Shown here piece after piece: positions 43,754 through 52,323 of a stretch of DNA of 64,000 bases. Source of the stretch: TMP-24 sp046348855 (GTDB taxonomy: Bacteria; Pseudomonadota; Alphaproteobacteria; Rhodobacterales; Rhodobacteraceae). Made by a program: the position numbers and the translations under genes. Location of the stretch: positions 1 to 64,000 of the forward strand of contig JAXMDK010000015.1 of assembly GCA_046348855.1 (NCBI GenBank). Direction: 5' to 3'. Position 1 is the stretch's first letter, and each line of letters begins with the position of its first letter. The notes beneath the pieces were generated by a model. It ran no database searches, was not told the DNA's origin, and worked only from the letters and a program-made list of their open reading frames with translations.

Positions 43754-45244
43754 GTGGGAAAACATACTGGCAAGGCCGCGTTTCTGACGGTCGTCTCGAT
43801 CCTCGTCTGGCCGACCATCGCCGCCTCTCAGCAGGGCGGCGTTGGCGCACCGGCGACGGGAACGCAATATGGCGGAATCTCCGCCCAGACCCCGGCCCCG
43901 GTCACGGCCAGCCCGTCGGCCGGCCAGTCGGGCGCGACCGGGGGCCCGGCCCCCGGCCTGCAGATCGACCTCGGCATCAAGACCACGGTCAAGCGCGACG
44001 ACAACTTCGCGCTGACCGCGGGCGGCGGGGCCGGAACCACCGGGATTTCCGACACCAACCTGAGCTTCGGGATCAGCAGCGTGACCCAGGCCTACACGCT
44101 GACGGTCAACGGTTCGGGCGTCCTGCGCTATGCCCATATTCCCGGCCGGACGCTCAAGGGGTTCGAGGATCCGATCCTCAATGTCCTGTTCATCGCTGAC
44201 AGCGCCAATAGCCGCCTGACCATCAACGGCCACTACCGCCGGGTCGAACGGCTGTTCCTGAACCCGTTCCAGGTCCTGCGCGAGGATCTGGCGAACAACC
44301 TGATCACCAACGGCGGCATCCTGCGCGACCCGTCCTATTCGCTGAAGTATGAAACCGGCCTGAACGATCCCCTCGGCTTCGTGGTCAATCTCAAGCACGC
44401 CGAAAAGAATTTCTCGCAGGTCACCAACCCGCGCCTCTTTGACACCACCACCGACACCCTCACCGGCCAGGCGAACCTGCGGTTCAACCCGGTCACGACT
44501 GGCCGGGTGACGGCGGGCTATACCCACTATACCGCCAAGGATCTGGTGCTGACCGACCGGCGCACCGTCGACTATGCGATCGGCGTGACCCGCGACCTGA
44601 CCCAGACCCTGCAGCTGGACGCCCAGATCGGCCATACCGCGGTCAAGACCGACACGGTCACCGGCGTCGTCCACCGTGACGGCCTGACCGGTGCGGTAAA
44701 CCTGGTGCAGACCGTGGCCAATGGCACCGTTTCGGGCGGCTATTCGGTCACCCGCAACCAGAACGGCGAAAGGCAGACCCTGTCCTTCGGCCGCAACCTG
44801 ATGCTGCCCAACGGCAGCATCAACGCCACCTTCGGCTATACCAAAGGCTCAATCGGCAAGACCGCGCTCATCGGCTCGCTGGCCTATTCGCTGCAACTGG
44901 CTGCCGATACCTTCTCGGTCAACATCGACCGCGCCGTCGGCACCAACAATTCCAACCAGGAAATCCTCGACACCACCTTCGGCCTGTCCTGGGGTCATTC
45001 GATCGACGCGATCTCCAGCCTGAACCTGGGGGTGAACTGGGCCAAGTCCGACGACATCGGCCCGACCAACTCGCCCACCATCCAGCTGACCGACCTGACC
45101 GCTTCCTACAGCCGGCAGATGACCGCCGACTGGACGATGACCGGCGGCATGACCTACCGGACCCGGACCGAGACCGGCAAGCTCGATGCACATTCGACGG
45201 CGGTGTTCCTGACGCTGGGCCGGAACTTCAGTTACCGCCCGTAA
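43754..45244 (+). CDS. Outer membrane beta-barrel protein, exosortase-EPS associated
   Basis: 496 residues, GTG start at 43754 (20 bp after the export gene). Signal peptide to about residue 25 (LTVVSILVWPTIAASQQ). A Pro/Gly/Ala-rich linker is followed from residue ~75 by alternating strands with turn-rich repeats (YTLTVNGSGVLRYAHIPGRT, TGRVTAGYTHYTAKDLVLTD) and a C-terminal aromatic strand ending LTLGRNFSYRP. This matches the barrel family found in PEP-CTERM/EPS loci, which is thought to serve as the outer-membrane pore for the polymer. RBS is weak (GGGCGG). Confidence 0.82.
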   Translation: MGKHTGKAAFLTVVSILVWPTIAASQQGGVGAPATGTQYGGISAQTPAPVTASPSAGQSGATGGPAPGLQIDLGIKTTVKRDDNFALTAGGGAGTTGISDTNLSFGISSVTQAYTLTVNGSGVLRYAHIPGRTLKGFEDPILNVLFIADSANSRLTINGHYRRVERLFLNPFQVLREDLANNLITNGGILRDPSYSLKYETGLNDPLGFVVNLKHAEKNFSQVTNPRLFDTTTDTLTGQANLRFNPVTTGRVTAGYTHYTAKDLVLTDRRTVDYAIGVTRDLTQTLQLDAQIGHTAVKTDTVTGVVHRDGLTGAVNLVQTVANGTVSGGYSVTRNQNGERQTLSFGRNLMLPNGSINATFGYTKGSIGKTALIGSLAYSLQLAADTFSVNIDRAVGTNNSNQEILDTTFGLSWGHSIDAISSLNLGVNWAKSDDIGPTNSPTIQLTDLTASYSRQMTADWTMTGGMTYRTRTETGKLDAHSTAVFLTLGRNFSYRP

Positions 45245-45397
45245 GACAATGCCGGGGCAGGGATGGCAATTGTCCCTCCTTGCTCTGGCAATCCATGCTT
45301 CGGCTGCGTGGCCCGGCGCGCATTTCCGTCGCAAAGCCTTGTTCCGTCGGCTAAGTTGCCCTCACCAACGCAGACAGACACCCGCCCCCGCGCCCCG

Positions 45398-47017
45398 ATG
45401 ACCCAAAGCAGCGACAATTTCCCGGTCCCAACGGCGGCCCCGGTGGCGACCATCGCCGGCCCGGCGATCAGCCCGGCGGGCCTGGCGCTGTTTGCCGCGC
45501 TGCTTGCCGGGGCGCTGCCGGTGTTCTGGATCGGCTTCCAATCGCTGGCCAAGGCCTGGTCCACCGCCGAATACAGCCACGGGCCGATCATCCCGATGGT
45601 GTCGCTTTACCTGTTCCTGCGCGAACTGCGGCGGATGCCGGAACCCGCGGCCCGCATCTCGGATGGCTGGCCCGGGCTTCTGGTGATGGCGGGCGCCCTG
45701 GCGCTGGCCATCCTCGGCAACCTGATGAAGGTCGCCGACATTGTCACCTATGCGCTGATCTTCTGGCTGAGCGGGGTGGTCCTGTCGATCTTCGGCTGGG
45801 CGCGCGGCCGCCATCACCAGCTGCCGGTGTTCCACCTGATCTTCATGCTGCCGCTGCCGCAGATCCTTTACTGGAAGCTTGCGACCTACCTGCAATGGGT
45901 CTCGTCGGTGATCGGCGTCTGGCTGGTCAGCCAGGCCGGTGTCGCCGTCTACCTTGACGGCAACGTCATCGACCTCGGCGTCTACAAGCTCCAGGTGGCC
46001 GAAGCCTGTTCGGGCCTGCGCTACCTGTTCCCGATCCTCAGCTTCTCCTACCTCTTCGCCATCCTTTACCGCGGCCCCTTGTGGCACAAGCTCCTGCTCC
46101 TCGTCTCGGCCGCGCCGATCACGGTGCTGATGAACTCGGTGCGCATCGCCATCATCGGCTGGCTGGTCGACCGCTACGGCATTGGCCAGGCCGAGGGCTT
46201 CCTGCATTTCTTCGAAGGCTGGGTGGTATTCCTGATCTGCGTCGGCATCCTGTTCGCCATGGCCGCCACGCTGCAACGCTTCGCGCCGGTGCCCATGTCT
46301 CTGTCGCAAGCCATCGACCTGGATTTCGAAGGGTTCGGCGCCATCTTCGCCCGTATCCTGCGCCTGCGCCCCAGCCGCTTCCTGGCGATGGCGGCGGCGC
46401 TGACCGTCGCGGTCGGCCTTCTGTGGCAGGTGGCTCCTGACCCCGCCGCCAACCTGCCCGACCGCCAGCCGCTGGCGCTTTACCCGCTCCGGGTGGCGGA
46501 CTGGGCCGGCGCCACATCGCGGCTGGAGCCGGACATCGAGCGGGTGCTGGGGGCCGACGACTATCTGAATTCCGTCTACCAGGCGCCGGGCGAAAAGGAT
46601 GTGGTCGCCCTGTTCGTGGCCTATTACCGCAAGCAGACCGAAGGCCAGGGCATCCATTCGCCGCAGGTCTGCCTGCCGGCCGGCGGCTGGGAAGTGTCGA
46701 ACCTCAAGCAGGTTCCGGTCGACATGACGGCGGCGGGCTACGGCCGTTTCACGGCCAACCGCGCCATCATCCAGAAGGGCCTGAACCGGCAGCTGGTTTA
46801 CTACTGGTTCGAGGGTCGCGGCGAACGGCTCGCCAACGACTACCGCGCCAAGCTCAACGTGTTGATCGACAGCCTGACCAAGGGCCGCACCGATGGCGCG
46901 CTGGTCCGCTATGTCACCCCCATCGGCCCCGAGGAAACCGACGCCGACGCCGAGGCCCGGCTCTTGCGCTTCATGGAAGTCAGCCTGAAACCCCTGCCGC
47001 AGTTCGTTCCGTTCTAG
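45398..47017 (+). CDS. xrtD: Exosortase D (VPLPA-CTERM-specific) fused to an EpsI domain
   Basis: 539 residues from ATG 45398. Residues ~25-320 form the exosortase membrane domain with eight or so helices. The catalytic triad is visible: Cys204 in VAEACSGLRYLFP, Arg249 in LMNSVRIAIIGWL, His270 in AEGFLHFFEGW. Residues ~340-539 are the EpsI-type extracytoplasmic domain (DYLNSVYQAPGEKDVVALFV, SPQVCLPAGGWEVSNLKQV). XrtD cleaves VPLPA-CTERM proteins; the protein at 35240 is the visible substrate. It stands in the EPS operon, 154 bp after the barrel gene and 1 bp before the rhomboid gene. Confidence 0.92.
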   Translation: MTQSSDNFPVPTAAPVATIAGPAISPAGLALFAALLAGALPVFWIGFQSLAKAWSTAEYSHGPIIPMVSLYLFLRELRRMPEPAARISDGWPGLLVMAGALALAILGNLMKVADIVTYALIFWLSGVVLSIFGWARGRHHQLPVFHLIFMLPLPQILYWKLATYLQWVSSVIGVWLVSQAGVAVYLDGNVIDLGVYKLQVAEACSGLRYLFPILSFSYLFAILYRGPLWHKLLLLVSAAPITVLMNSVRIAIIGWLVDRYGIGQAEGFLHFFEGWVVFLICVGILFAMAATLQRFAPVPMSLSQAIDLDFEGFGAIFARILRLRPSRFLAMAAALTVAVGLLWQVAPDPAANLPDRQPLALYPLRVADWAGATSRLEPDIERVLGADDYLNSVYQAPGEKDVVALFVAYYRKQTEGQGIHSPQVCLPAGGWEVSNLKQVPVDMTAAGYGRFTANRAIIQKGLNRQLVYYWFEGRGERLANDYRAKLNVLIDSLTKGRTDGALVRYVTPIGPEETDADAEARLLRFMEVSLKPLPQFVPF

Positions 47018-47018
47018 C

Positions 47019-47681
47019 ATGGCCAGCCCCGCCAAACTCGCCCCCGGCTTCCCGGAGCGGATGGTGCGCGACCTGCGCGCCGCCCCCTGGCCGGTGTGGC
47101 TGATCTTCGCTCTCTGCCTGCTGCCCGAGGCCGCGTTGACCGGGTCCGATTTCGGCCTTTGGGGTCAGGTCCGCGACCGGGCGGTCGCCATCGACTACCT
47201 GGGTTTCTGGGCGGGGCTCCTGCACGGCTGGACGCCCAACTATGGCGTGCAACCCTATGCCATGTTCCTGACCTACGGCTTCCTCCATGCCGGGCTGGTG
47301 CATTTCGGCCTGAACATGCTGACGCTCTTTTCGCTGGGCCGCCCGGTCGAACGGGCGCTGGGCGGCTGGCGGTTCCTGGTCTGCTACACGATCCTGCTGA
47401 TCGCCGGCGGCCTTGGCTTCGCGCTGATCCCGGCGGGGGCCGCGCCGATGATCGGCGCCTCGGGCGCGCTGTTCGGACTGGCGGGGATGATCCTGTGCTG
47501 GGAATACCTGTTCCGCGCCAAACGCCGCCGGCCGATCCTCCCGGTGCTGCGTTCGGTCCTGATGCTGGTCCTGCTGAACGTGCTTCTGTGGTGGGCGATG
47601 GCCGGGCAGCTGGCCTGGCAGACCCACCTTGGCGGCTTCGTTGGCGGCTGGCTGCTGGCGCTGTGGGTCAGGCCGGAATAG
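47019..47681 (+). CDS. Rhomboid-family intramembrane serine protease
   Basis: 220 residues. Six hydrophobic segments. The HAGLVHFGLNMLTLFSLG region in helix 2, the catalytic Ser148 in IGASGALFGLAG and catalytic His203 in WQTHLGGFVGGW are all present, so the enzyme should be active. Starts 1 bp after the exosortase stop, hence tightly coupled. Rhomboids of the rhombosortase group process GlyGly-CTERM proteins; whether this one acts on exosortase substrates or another target is unknown. Confidence 0.9.
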   Translation: MASPAKLAPGFPERMVRDLRAAPWPVWLIFALCLLPEAALTGSDFGLWGQVRDRAVAIDYLGFWAGLLHGWTPNYGVQPYAMFLTYGFLHAGLVHFGLNMLTLFSLGRPVERALGGWRFLVCYTILLIAGGLGFALIPAGAAPMIGASGALFGLAGMILCWEYLFRAKRRRPILPVLRSVLMLVLLNVLLWWAMAGQLAWQTHLGGFVGGWLLALWVRPE

Positions 47682-47757
47682 AGGGCGAGTGACTGTTAGC
47701 CGGGGCGCGAGGTCATTGCCTCGCACCTGCCCGCCGAAGGGGAATGCCCGGCCGCCC

Positions 47758-48966
47758 CTACCGCCCGATCTTCGCAAACAGCCGGTCATAGGCGGCCAGC
47801 AGGTTGGGCACCGAATGGGCCCAGCTCAGGCCGCCCTCGATCCGCTCTCGCCCGATCCGCCCCATCCGCTCGCGCGCCTCCGGGTCATCCAGCAGCGCCG
47901 CGATCTTTTCGGCGAAATCGACCGGATCGTTCTGGCGCGCGTAAAGCGAAGCCTCCGCCGCCGAGGCGCGCCCTTCCTTCAGGTCGAACTGCACGATCGG
48001 CTTCTTCAGCGTCATGTATTCCATGATCTTGTTCATGGTCGAAAGATCGTTCATCGGCGTCGCCCGGTCGGGGTTCACGCAGACGTCGGCGGTGTTCAGC
48101 ATGTCCAGAAGCACCTCGTTCGGTGCCCGCCCGGTAAATGTGAAATGGCTTTCCAGCCCGCGGGCCTTGACGTCGGCGATCACCTCGTCCAGCGCCGGAC
48201 CGCCGCCGACGATGCCGAAATGCACGTCCTTGCGACCCATCGGCCCGGTCAGGTGCGCCGCCGTCTCGACCAGAAGGTCCAGCCCCTCCTGCTGGCCGAT
48301 CACGCCCACATAGCCGATCAGGAACCGCGCGCCCTTTTTCAGTTCGGGCTTCGACGGGCGGATTTCCAGCTTGTCGATCTTGGGGCCGGAGCGGACGATG
48401 AACACGTCCTCGGCCGCCATCCCGCCCCGCCGCCGGGCGATCTCGGCATAGCTTTCGTTGGTGGCGATCGACACGGTCGCGGTCTTGAAGGTCAGCCATT
48501 CGACCAGAACCATCAGCCGCCACAGCAGGCCCCGCTTGCCGAACTTGGTCTCGTACAGCTCGGGGCAGATGTCGTGATGGTCGAAAAGATAGCGCACCCC
48601 GAAGATCCGCATCACCCAGGCGACCAGGAAGATCAGGTCGGGCGGGTTGCAGCCGTGGATCACGTCGATCCCGCGTTCGCGCCAGACCTTCAGGGCCAGC
48701 CGCGTCTCGTGCCACAGCGCCGCGCCATACTCGCGCAGATACCCCGCCGCGCCGTTGCCTTCGGGCGGCATCGGATGGCGATGGACATGCACCCCGTCGA
48801 GAAACTCGTAAGCCGCCTCGGCATCCTTGCCGGTCTGGCTGATGACCGAAACCTCGTAGCCGGCCTGCGCCAGCGTCGTCGCCTCGGCCCAGACGCGCCG
48901 GTCGAATGGGACCGGCAGGTTCTCGACGATGATGAGAACCCGGCGTTTCTTCGCAACCGCCATCAC
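47758..48966 (-). CDS. Glycosyltransferase family 4 protein
   Basis: 402 residues. The N-terminal domain opens RVLIIVENLPVPFDRRVWAE, characteristic of GT4 enzymes of EPS loci. The middle has YLFDHHDICPELYETKFGKR. The donor domain shows FLIGYVGVIGQQEGLDLLVE and, near the C-terminus, IMEYMTLKKPIVQFDL. It adds one sugar during repeat-unit assembly. The start overlaps the dehydrogenase stop by 4 bp; it ends an operon that begins with the flippase or GT2 gene. Confidence 0.92.
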   Translation of the reverse strand: MMAVAKKRRVLIIVENLPVPFDRRVWAEATTLAQAGYEVSVISQTGKDAEAAYEFLDGVHVHRHPMPPEGNGAAGYLREYGAALWHETRLALKVWRERGIDVIHGCNPPDLIFLVAWVMRIFGVRYLFDHHDICPELYETKFGKRGLLWRLMVLVEWLTFKTATVSIATNESYAEIARRRGGMAAEDVFIVRSGPKIDKLEIRPSKPELKKGARFLIGYVGVIGQQEGLDLLVETAAHLTGPMGRKDVHFGIVGGGPALDEVIADVKARGLESHFTFTGRAPNEVLLDMLNTADVCVNPDRATPMNDLSTMNKIMEYMTLKKPIVQFDLKEGRASAAEASLYARQNDPVDFAEKIAALLDDPEARERMGRIGRERIEGGLSWAHSVPNLLAAYDRLFAKIGR

Positions 48967-50276
48967 CAGTTGATCCCGTCGTAGCGTCCGCCCAGCGCCT
49001 CGGCCAAGCCGGGGACGCGCACCAGGTCGACCACCTGGTGATCGGCCCTCAGCCGGCCGGCCAGCGTGCGGAACTCGGGCGCGGGGTTGCCGATGATCAC
49101 CAGCCGCCCATGCTCCAGCACCGCCCCCAGATCGTCCGACAGGATCTCGGCGATATGGGGAATGGCGCCCTCGATATAGGCACGATTGGCGCCCATCAGG
49201 CGGGCCATGTGGACGTTCTTGTCATAGATGCGCAAGGCATAGCCCTTGCCGATCAGCCGCTCGACCAGTGCCACCTGCGGGCTTTCGCGCAGATCGTCCG
49301 TCTCCGACTTGAAGCTGATGCCCAGGAAGGCGATCTCGCGCACGCCCTTGGCGCCGATCAGTTCCAGCGCCCGGTCGACCTGCTGCTGGTTGGTCGGGAT
49401 CAGCGCGTTCAGCAACGGCAGATCCAGGTCGAGGTCGCGCCCCTTGAAGGTCAGCGCCCGCACGTCCTTGGGCAGGCACGAGCCGCCGAAGGCGAAGCCC
49501 GGCTTCATGTAGTAGGTCGAGATGTTCAGCTTGGTGTCCTGGCAGAAGATGTCCATCACCTCCCAGCTGTCCACCCCCACCGCCTTGGCGATGTTGCCGA
49601 TCTCGTTGGCGAAGGCGACCTTGGTCGCGTGCCAGACGTTGTCGGCGTATTTCACCATTTCGGCCACTTCCAGCCGCGCCGCGATCTTGGGGCCGGGCAG
49701 CGCCGCGTACAGCCCGAGGACCGCCGCCGCCGTCGCCGGATCGTCCGAACCGACGACGGTCTTGGGCGGGTTATCATAGTCGAAGACGGCGGTGGATTCG
49801 CGCAGGAACTCGGGGTTGTTGGCGATCTTCAGAAGCCCCGCCACTGCATCGCCGGCCCGCGTCAGCGCCGGGATCACGACGTTGCGCATGGTGCCCGGCA
49901 GGATGGTCGAGCGGATTACCACCGTATAGGGCCGCCCCTGCGCCGCCACCGCCGCGCCGATCTCCTCGCAGACTCGTTCGACGGCCGATGTGTCCAGGCT
50001 GCCGTTCCTGCGCGACGGCGTGCCGACGCAGACGAAGGCCAGGTCGGTCGCCGCGACCGCCTCGGCCGCCGAGGTGGTCGCCGCCAGCCGCCCGTCGGCC
50101 CGCGCCTCGGCCAGAAGTCCGTCGACATGCTTTTCGACGATGGGCGAGCGGCCTTCGCGCACCATCGCGACCTTGGCCGGCTGCGGATCGACCCCCGTCA
50201 CCTCATGCCCGTCGCGCGCCAGGCAGGCGGCCGAAACAATCCCCACATACCCCAGTCCGAAAACCGCAATCTTCAC
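48963..50276 (-). CDS. GDP-mannose 6-dehydrogenase-like nucleotide-sugar dehydrogenase (AlgD family)
   Basis: 437 residues. The NAD-binding motif FGLGYVGIVSAACLARDGH, central NNPEFLRESTAVFDYDNPPK, and the catalytic Cys267 in FAFGGSCLPKDVRAL are all present. Length and the SPIVEKHVDGLL segment fit AlgD rather than Ugd, so the likely reaction is GDP-mannose plus 2 NAD to GDP-mannuronate. This predicts a uronic acid in the polymer. A UDP-sugar substrate cannot be excluded from sequence alone. Followed on the same strand by the GT4 gene. Confidence 0.85.
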   Translation of the reverse strand: MKIAVFGLGYVGIVSAACLARDGHEVTGVDPQPAKVAMVREGRSPIVEKHVDGLLAEARADGRLAATTSAAEAVAATDLAFVCVGTPSRRNGSLDTSAVERVCEEIGAAVAAQGRPYTVVIRSTILPGTMRNVVIPALTRAGDAVAGLLKIANNPEFLRESTAVFDYDNPPKTVVGSDDPATAAAVLGLYAALPGPKIAARLEVAEMVKYADNVWHATKVAFANEIGNIAKAVGVDSWEVMDIFCQDTKLNISTYYMKPGFAFGGSCLPKDVRALTFKGRDLDLDLPLLNALIPTNQQQVDRALELIGAKGVREIAFLGISFKSETDDLRESPQVALVERLIGKGYALRIYDKNVHMARLMGANRAYIEGAIPHIAEILSDDLGAVLEHGRLVIIGNPAPEFRTLAGRLRADHQVVDLVRVPGLAEALGGRYDGINW

Positions 50277-50314
50277 GTTTCTGCCCTCGCTCTCATACGC
50301 TCACGCTTCGCCCT

Positions 50315-51196
50315 TCACGGCGCTTCTTCCAGTTCCGCAACGGTCGTCGTCTCGAACGGCAGGAAGTTATTGTCGGAAATCAGGGTGAAGACCAGCTTCC
50401 CCGCCTTGTTCCGCATCACATCCATGCCCTCGAAGTCACCATAGTCGCCGGTTGCTGACTGCCATTCGACCTCGGGGATGCCGAAGCCGCCGCCTTGCGG
50501 GTGGTAACGGCTGATCCGGCTGGTATAGCCCCAGAACAGCGAGAACCGCCGTTCCAGCACATGCAGGTCGCCGTCCGGCCCCCAGACGGCGTCGGTGGCG
50601 CGAAAAGCCCCGTCGCTGGCCAGCCGCGGCCCCGGTTTCCACACTGTCGGGCCAACCTGGCGCAGGCTGCGGTAGCAGCCATCGCGCCCCGGAACCTCGA
50701 GTATGGTCGTCGCCTGCCCCTTGGCGTCCACCGCCAGGCTTTCCATGCCCTGGTTGCCCCAGATCTCGCGAAAGCGGTCCCAGTCGTGCAGCGCCTTGGG
50801 CATCATGTCTGGCGGGTGAAAGACCGACACCCGCGCATAGCCCTCGAACGCGACCATGACCCCGCCATCGGGCAAAAGCCGGATCGCCTCGGCGTCGGAT
50901 TCAAAGCCGTAGACCGGCCGGGCATAGCCATCCAGGAACCGGGCGCCGCCTTGCCATGTCACGCCGGTGATGTGCCCGCCGCCGTCGCGCGTCACCCCGG
51001 CGGTGACCAGAAGCCCCCGGTCGCTGACCGTCAGGAACCCGTCGCCGCCCGGCAGCATCGCCAGGCCGGAAAACCCGCCGAACCCCTTGTGCCCATCGGT
51101 CCAGCGCGTCAGGCTGACCAGCCGCAACGGCTGGGCCTGCTGGTCCGCCGGCCGCGGCTGCATCGCCAGTGCGGCGACCGCCGCCAGCGCCGCCAT
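50315..51196 (-). CDS. Esterase-like/phytase-like beta-propeller protein
   Basis: 293 residues from ATG 51196; an in-frame TTG at 51226 would give a better charged signal peptide. Beta-propeller features: FGGFSGLAMLPGGDGFLTVS, then YGFESDAEAIRLLPDGGVMV and WGNQGMESLAVDAKG. These fit the esterase-like activity of phytase family, whose members are periplasmic; the true substrate is mostly unknown. Sits 19 bp after the GT2 gene and 38 bp before the dehydrogenase, so it belongs to the EPS operon and may trim or de-acylate the polymer (inference). Confidence 0.78.
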   Translation of the reverse strand: MAALAAVAALAMQPRPADQQAQPLRLVSLTRWTDGHKGFGGFSGLAMLPGGDGFLTVSDRGLLVTAGVTRDGGGHITGVTWQGGARFLDGYARPVYGFESDAEAIRLLPDGGVMVAFEGYARVSVFHPPDMMPKALHDWDRFREIWGNQGMESLAVDAKGQATTILEVPGRDGCYRSLRQVGPTVWKPGPRLASDGAFRATDAVWGPDGDLHVLERRFSLFWGYTSRISRYHPQGGGFGIPEVEWQSATGDYGDFEGMDVMRNKAGKLVFTLISDNNFLPFETTTVAELEEAP

Positions 51197-51215
51197 CGGC
51201 GCGCTCCATATCCGG

Positions 51216-52250
51216 TCACTTGCCAAAGGCGATCCGCCGTGCTTCGGGCGACAGCCGTTCGCGCACCGACCGCGGCGCAGGCAAGCCATAGACGGCCCGC
51301 AACAGCGTCAGCGCCTGCGGAAAGGCGCCCTTGGCCATCAGTTGCAGCGCCTTGACCGTGGCATAGGCCACCGCCACCGGCAGCGCCGCCGGGTTGAACC
51401 GGCGCAGGAACAGCATGCGGCTGCGGTACTTGAACCAGAAGGAAAAGGGTGAGGCGATCCGTTCCAGCGTCGGCGATCCGATCGCCGTTCCGGCATGGTG
51501 GTAGACGGTGAACCCCGGCGCGATGACGATCGGCAGCGACCCGCGCCGCAGCGCCCAGTCGGCCTCTTCATAATACAAGAAGTAGTCCTCGCGCATCGGC
51601 CCGACGCTGTCGTAGAACCGCCGCGACACCACCAGGTTGGCCCCGGTGACGAAATCTACCGCTGTTGCCTGGGGCAGTGCGGCGCCCGCCGCCTCGGCGC
51701 CCAGGTTGATGTTGCCGGTTACGCCGGTCCAGCGGTTGACGGTGCCGCCGTCGATCTGGATGCGTTGCGGCGGATCGGCATAGCAGACCCGCCCGCCGAT
51801 GATCCCGTAGCCCGGCGTCGCCCGCGCCGCCGCCAGGATCGCGGCGCCTGCCCCGGCATCGGCGAAGGCATCGGGGTTCAGGACCCAGAAATGCGCGATC
51901 CACGGCACCGCCGCCAGCACCCTGAGCCCAAGGTTGACCCCGCCGGCGAACCCCCGGTTGACGCCCGAATGCAACAGCACCACCGGCGCCCGTCCGGCAT
52001 GGGCGGCCGCACCTTCGGCCGTGTCGGCCTCGGCCAGGGTGCAGGCCCGCGCCGTCGCCCATTGACGCAGCGCCGCCACCGTCCCGTCGGTCGAGGCATT
52101 GTCGACCACCACGACCCAGGGCGCGGCGCCCTCTTGCCCGACAAGACTGTCCAGGCACTCGCCGATCACGTCGGCGGCGTTGAAGGTCACGATGACGGTT
52201 CCGATCAGCGGACCGGCCAGGTCGGGTTTCATGGCGTGCTGCGTTGTCAA
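51216..52250 (-). CDS. Glycosyltransferase family 2 (rhamnosyltransferase-like)
   Basis: 344 residues. The GT-A fold starts GTVIVTFNAADVIGECLDSL, with the nucleotide-binding VVVDNASTDGTVAALR. The DxD-like position is in HFWVLNPDAF. Further on, DYFLYYEEADWALR is the conserved ED-type catalytic region of this family. It transfers a sugar to the growing repeat unit. Same strand as the flippase (73 bp upstream) and the esterase-like gene. Confidence 0.9.
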   Translation of the reverse strand: MTTQHAMKPDLAGPLIGTVIVTFNAADVIGECLDSLVGQEGAAPWVVVVDNASTDGTVAALRQWATARACTLAEADTAEGAAAHAGRAPVVLLHSGVNRGFAGGVNLGLRVLAAVPWIAHFWVLNPDAFADAGAGAAILAAARATPGYGIIGGRVCYADPPQRIQIDGGTVNRWTGVTGNINLGAEAAGAALPQATAVDFVTGANLVVSRRFYDSVGPMREDYFLYYEEADWALRRGSLPIVIAPGFTVYHHAGTAIGSPTLERIASPFSFWFKYRSRMLFLRRFNPAALPVAVAYATVKALQLMAKGAFPQALTLLRAVYGLPAPRSVRERLSPEARRIAFGK

Positions 52251-52323
52251 TTCGTCTGGCTTTCCGGGATAGTCAGAGAATTTGTTCTCATTTTGGCAAC
52301 GCCAGCGAAAGCCCGGAAAAGAA

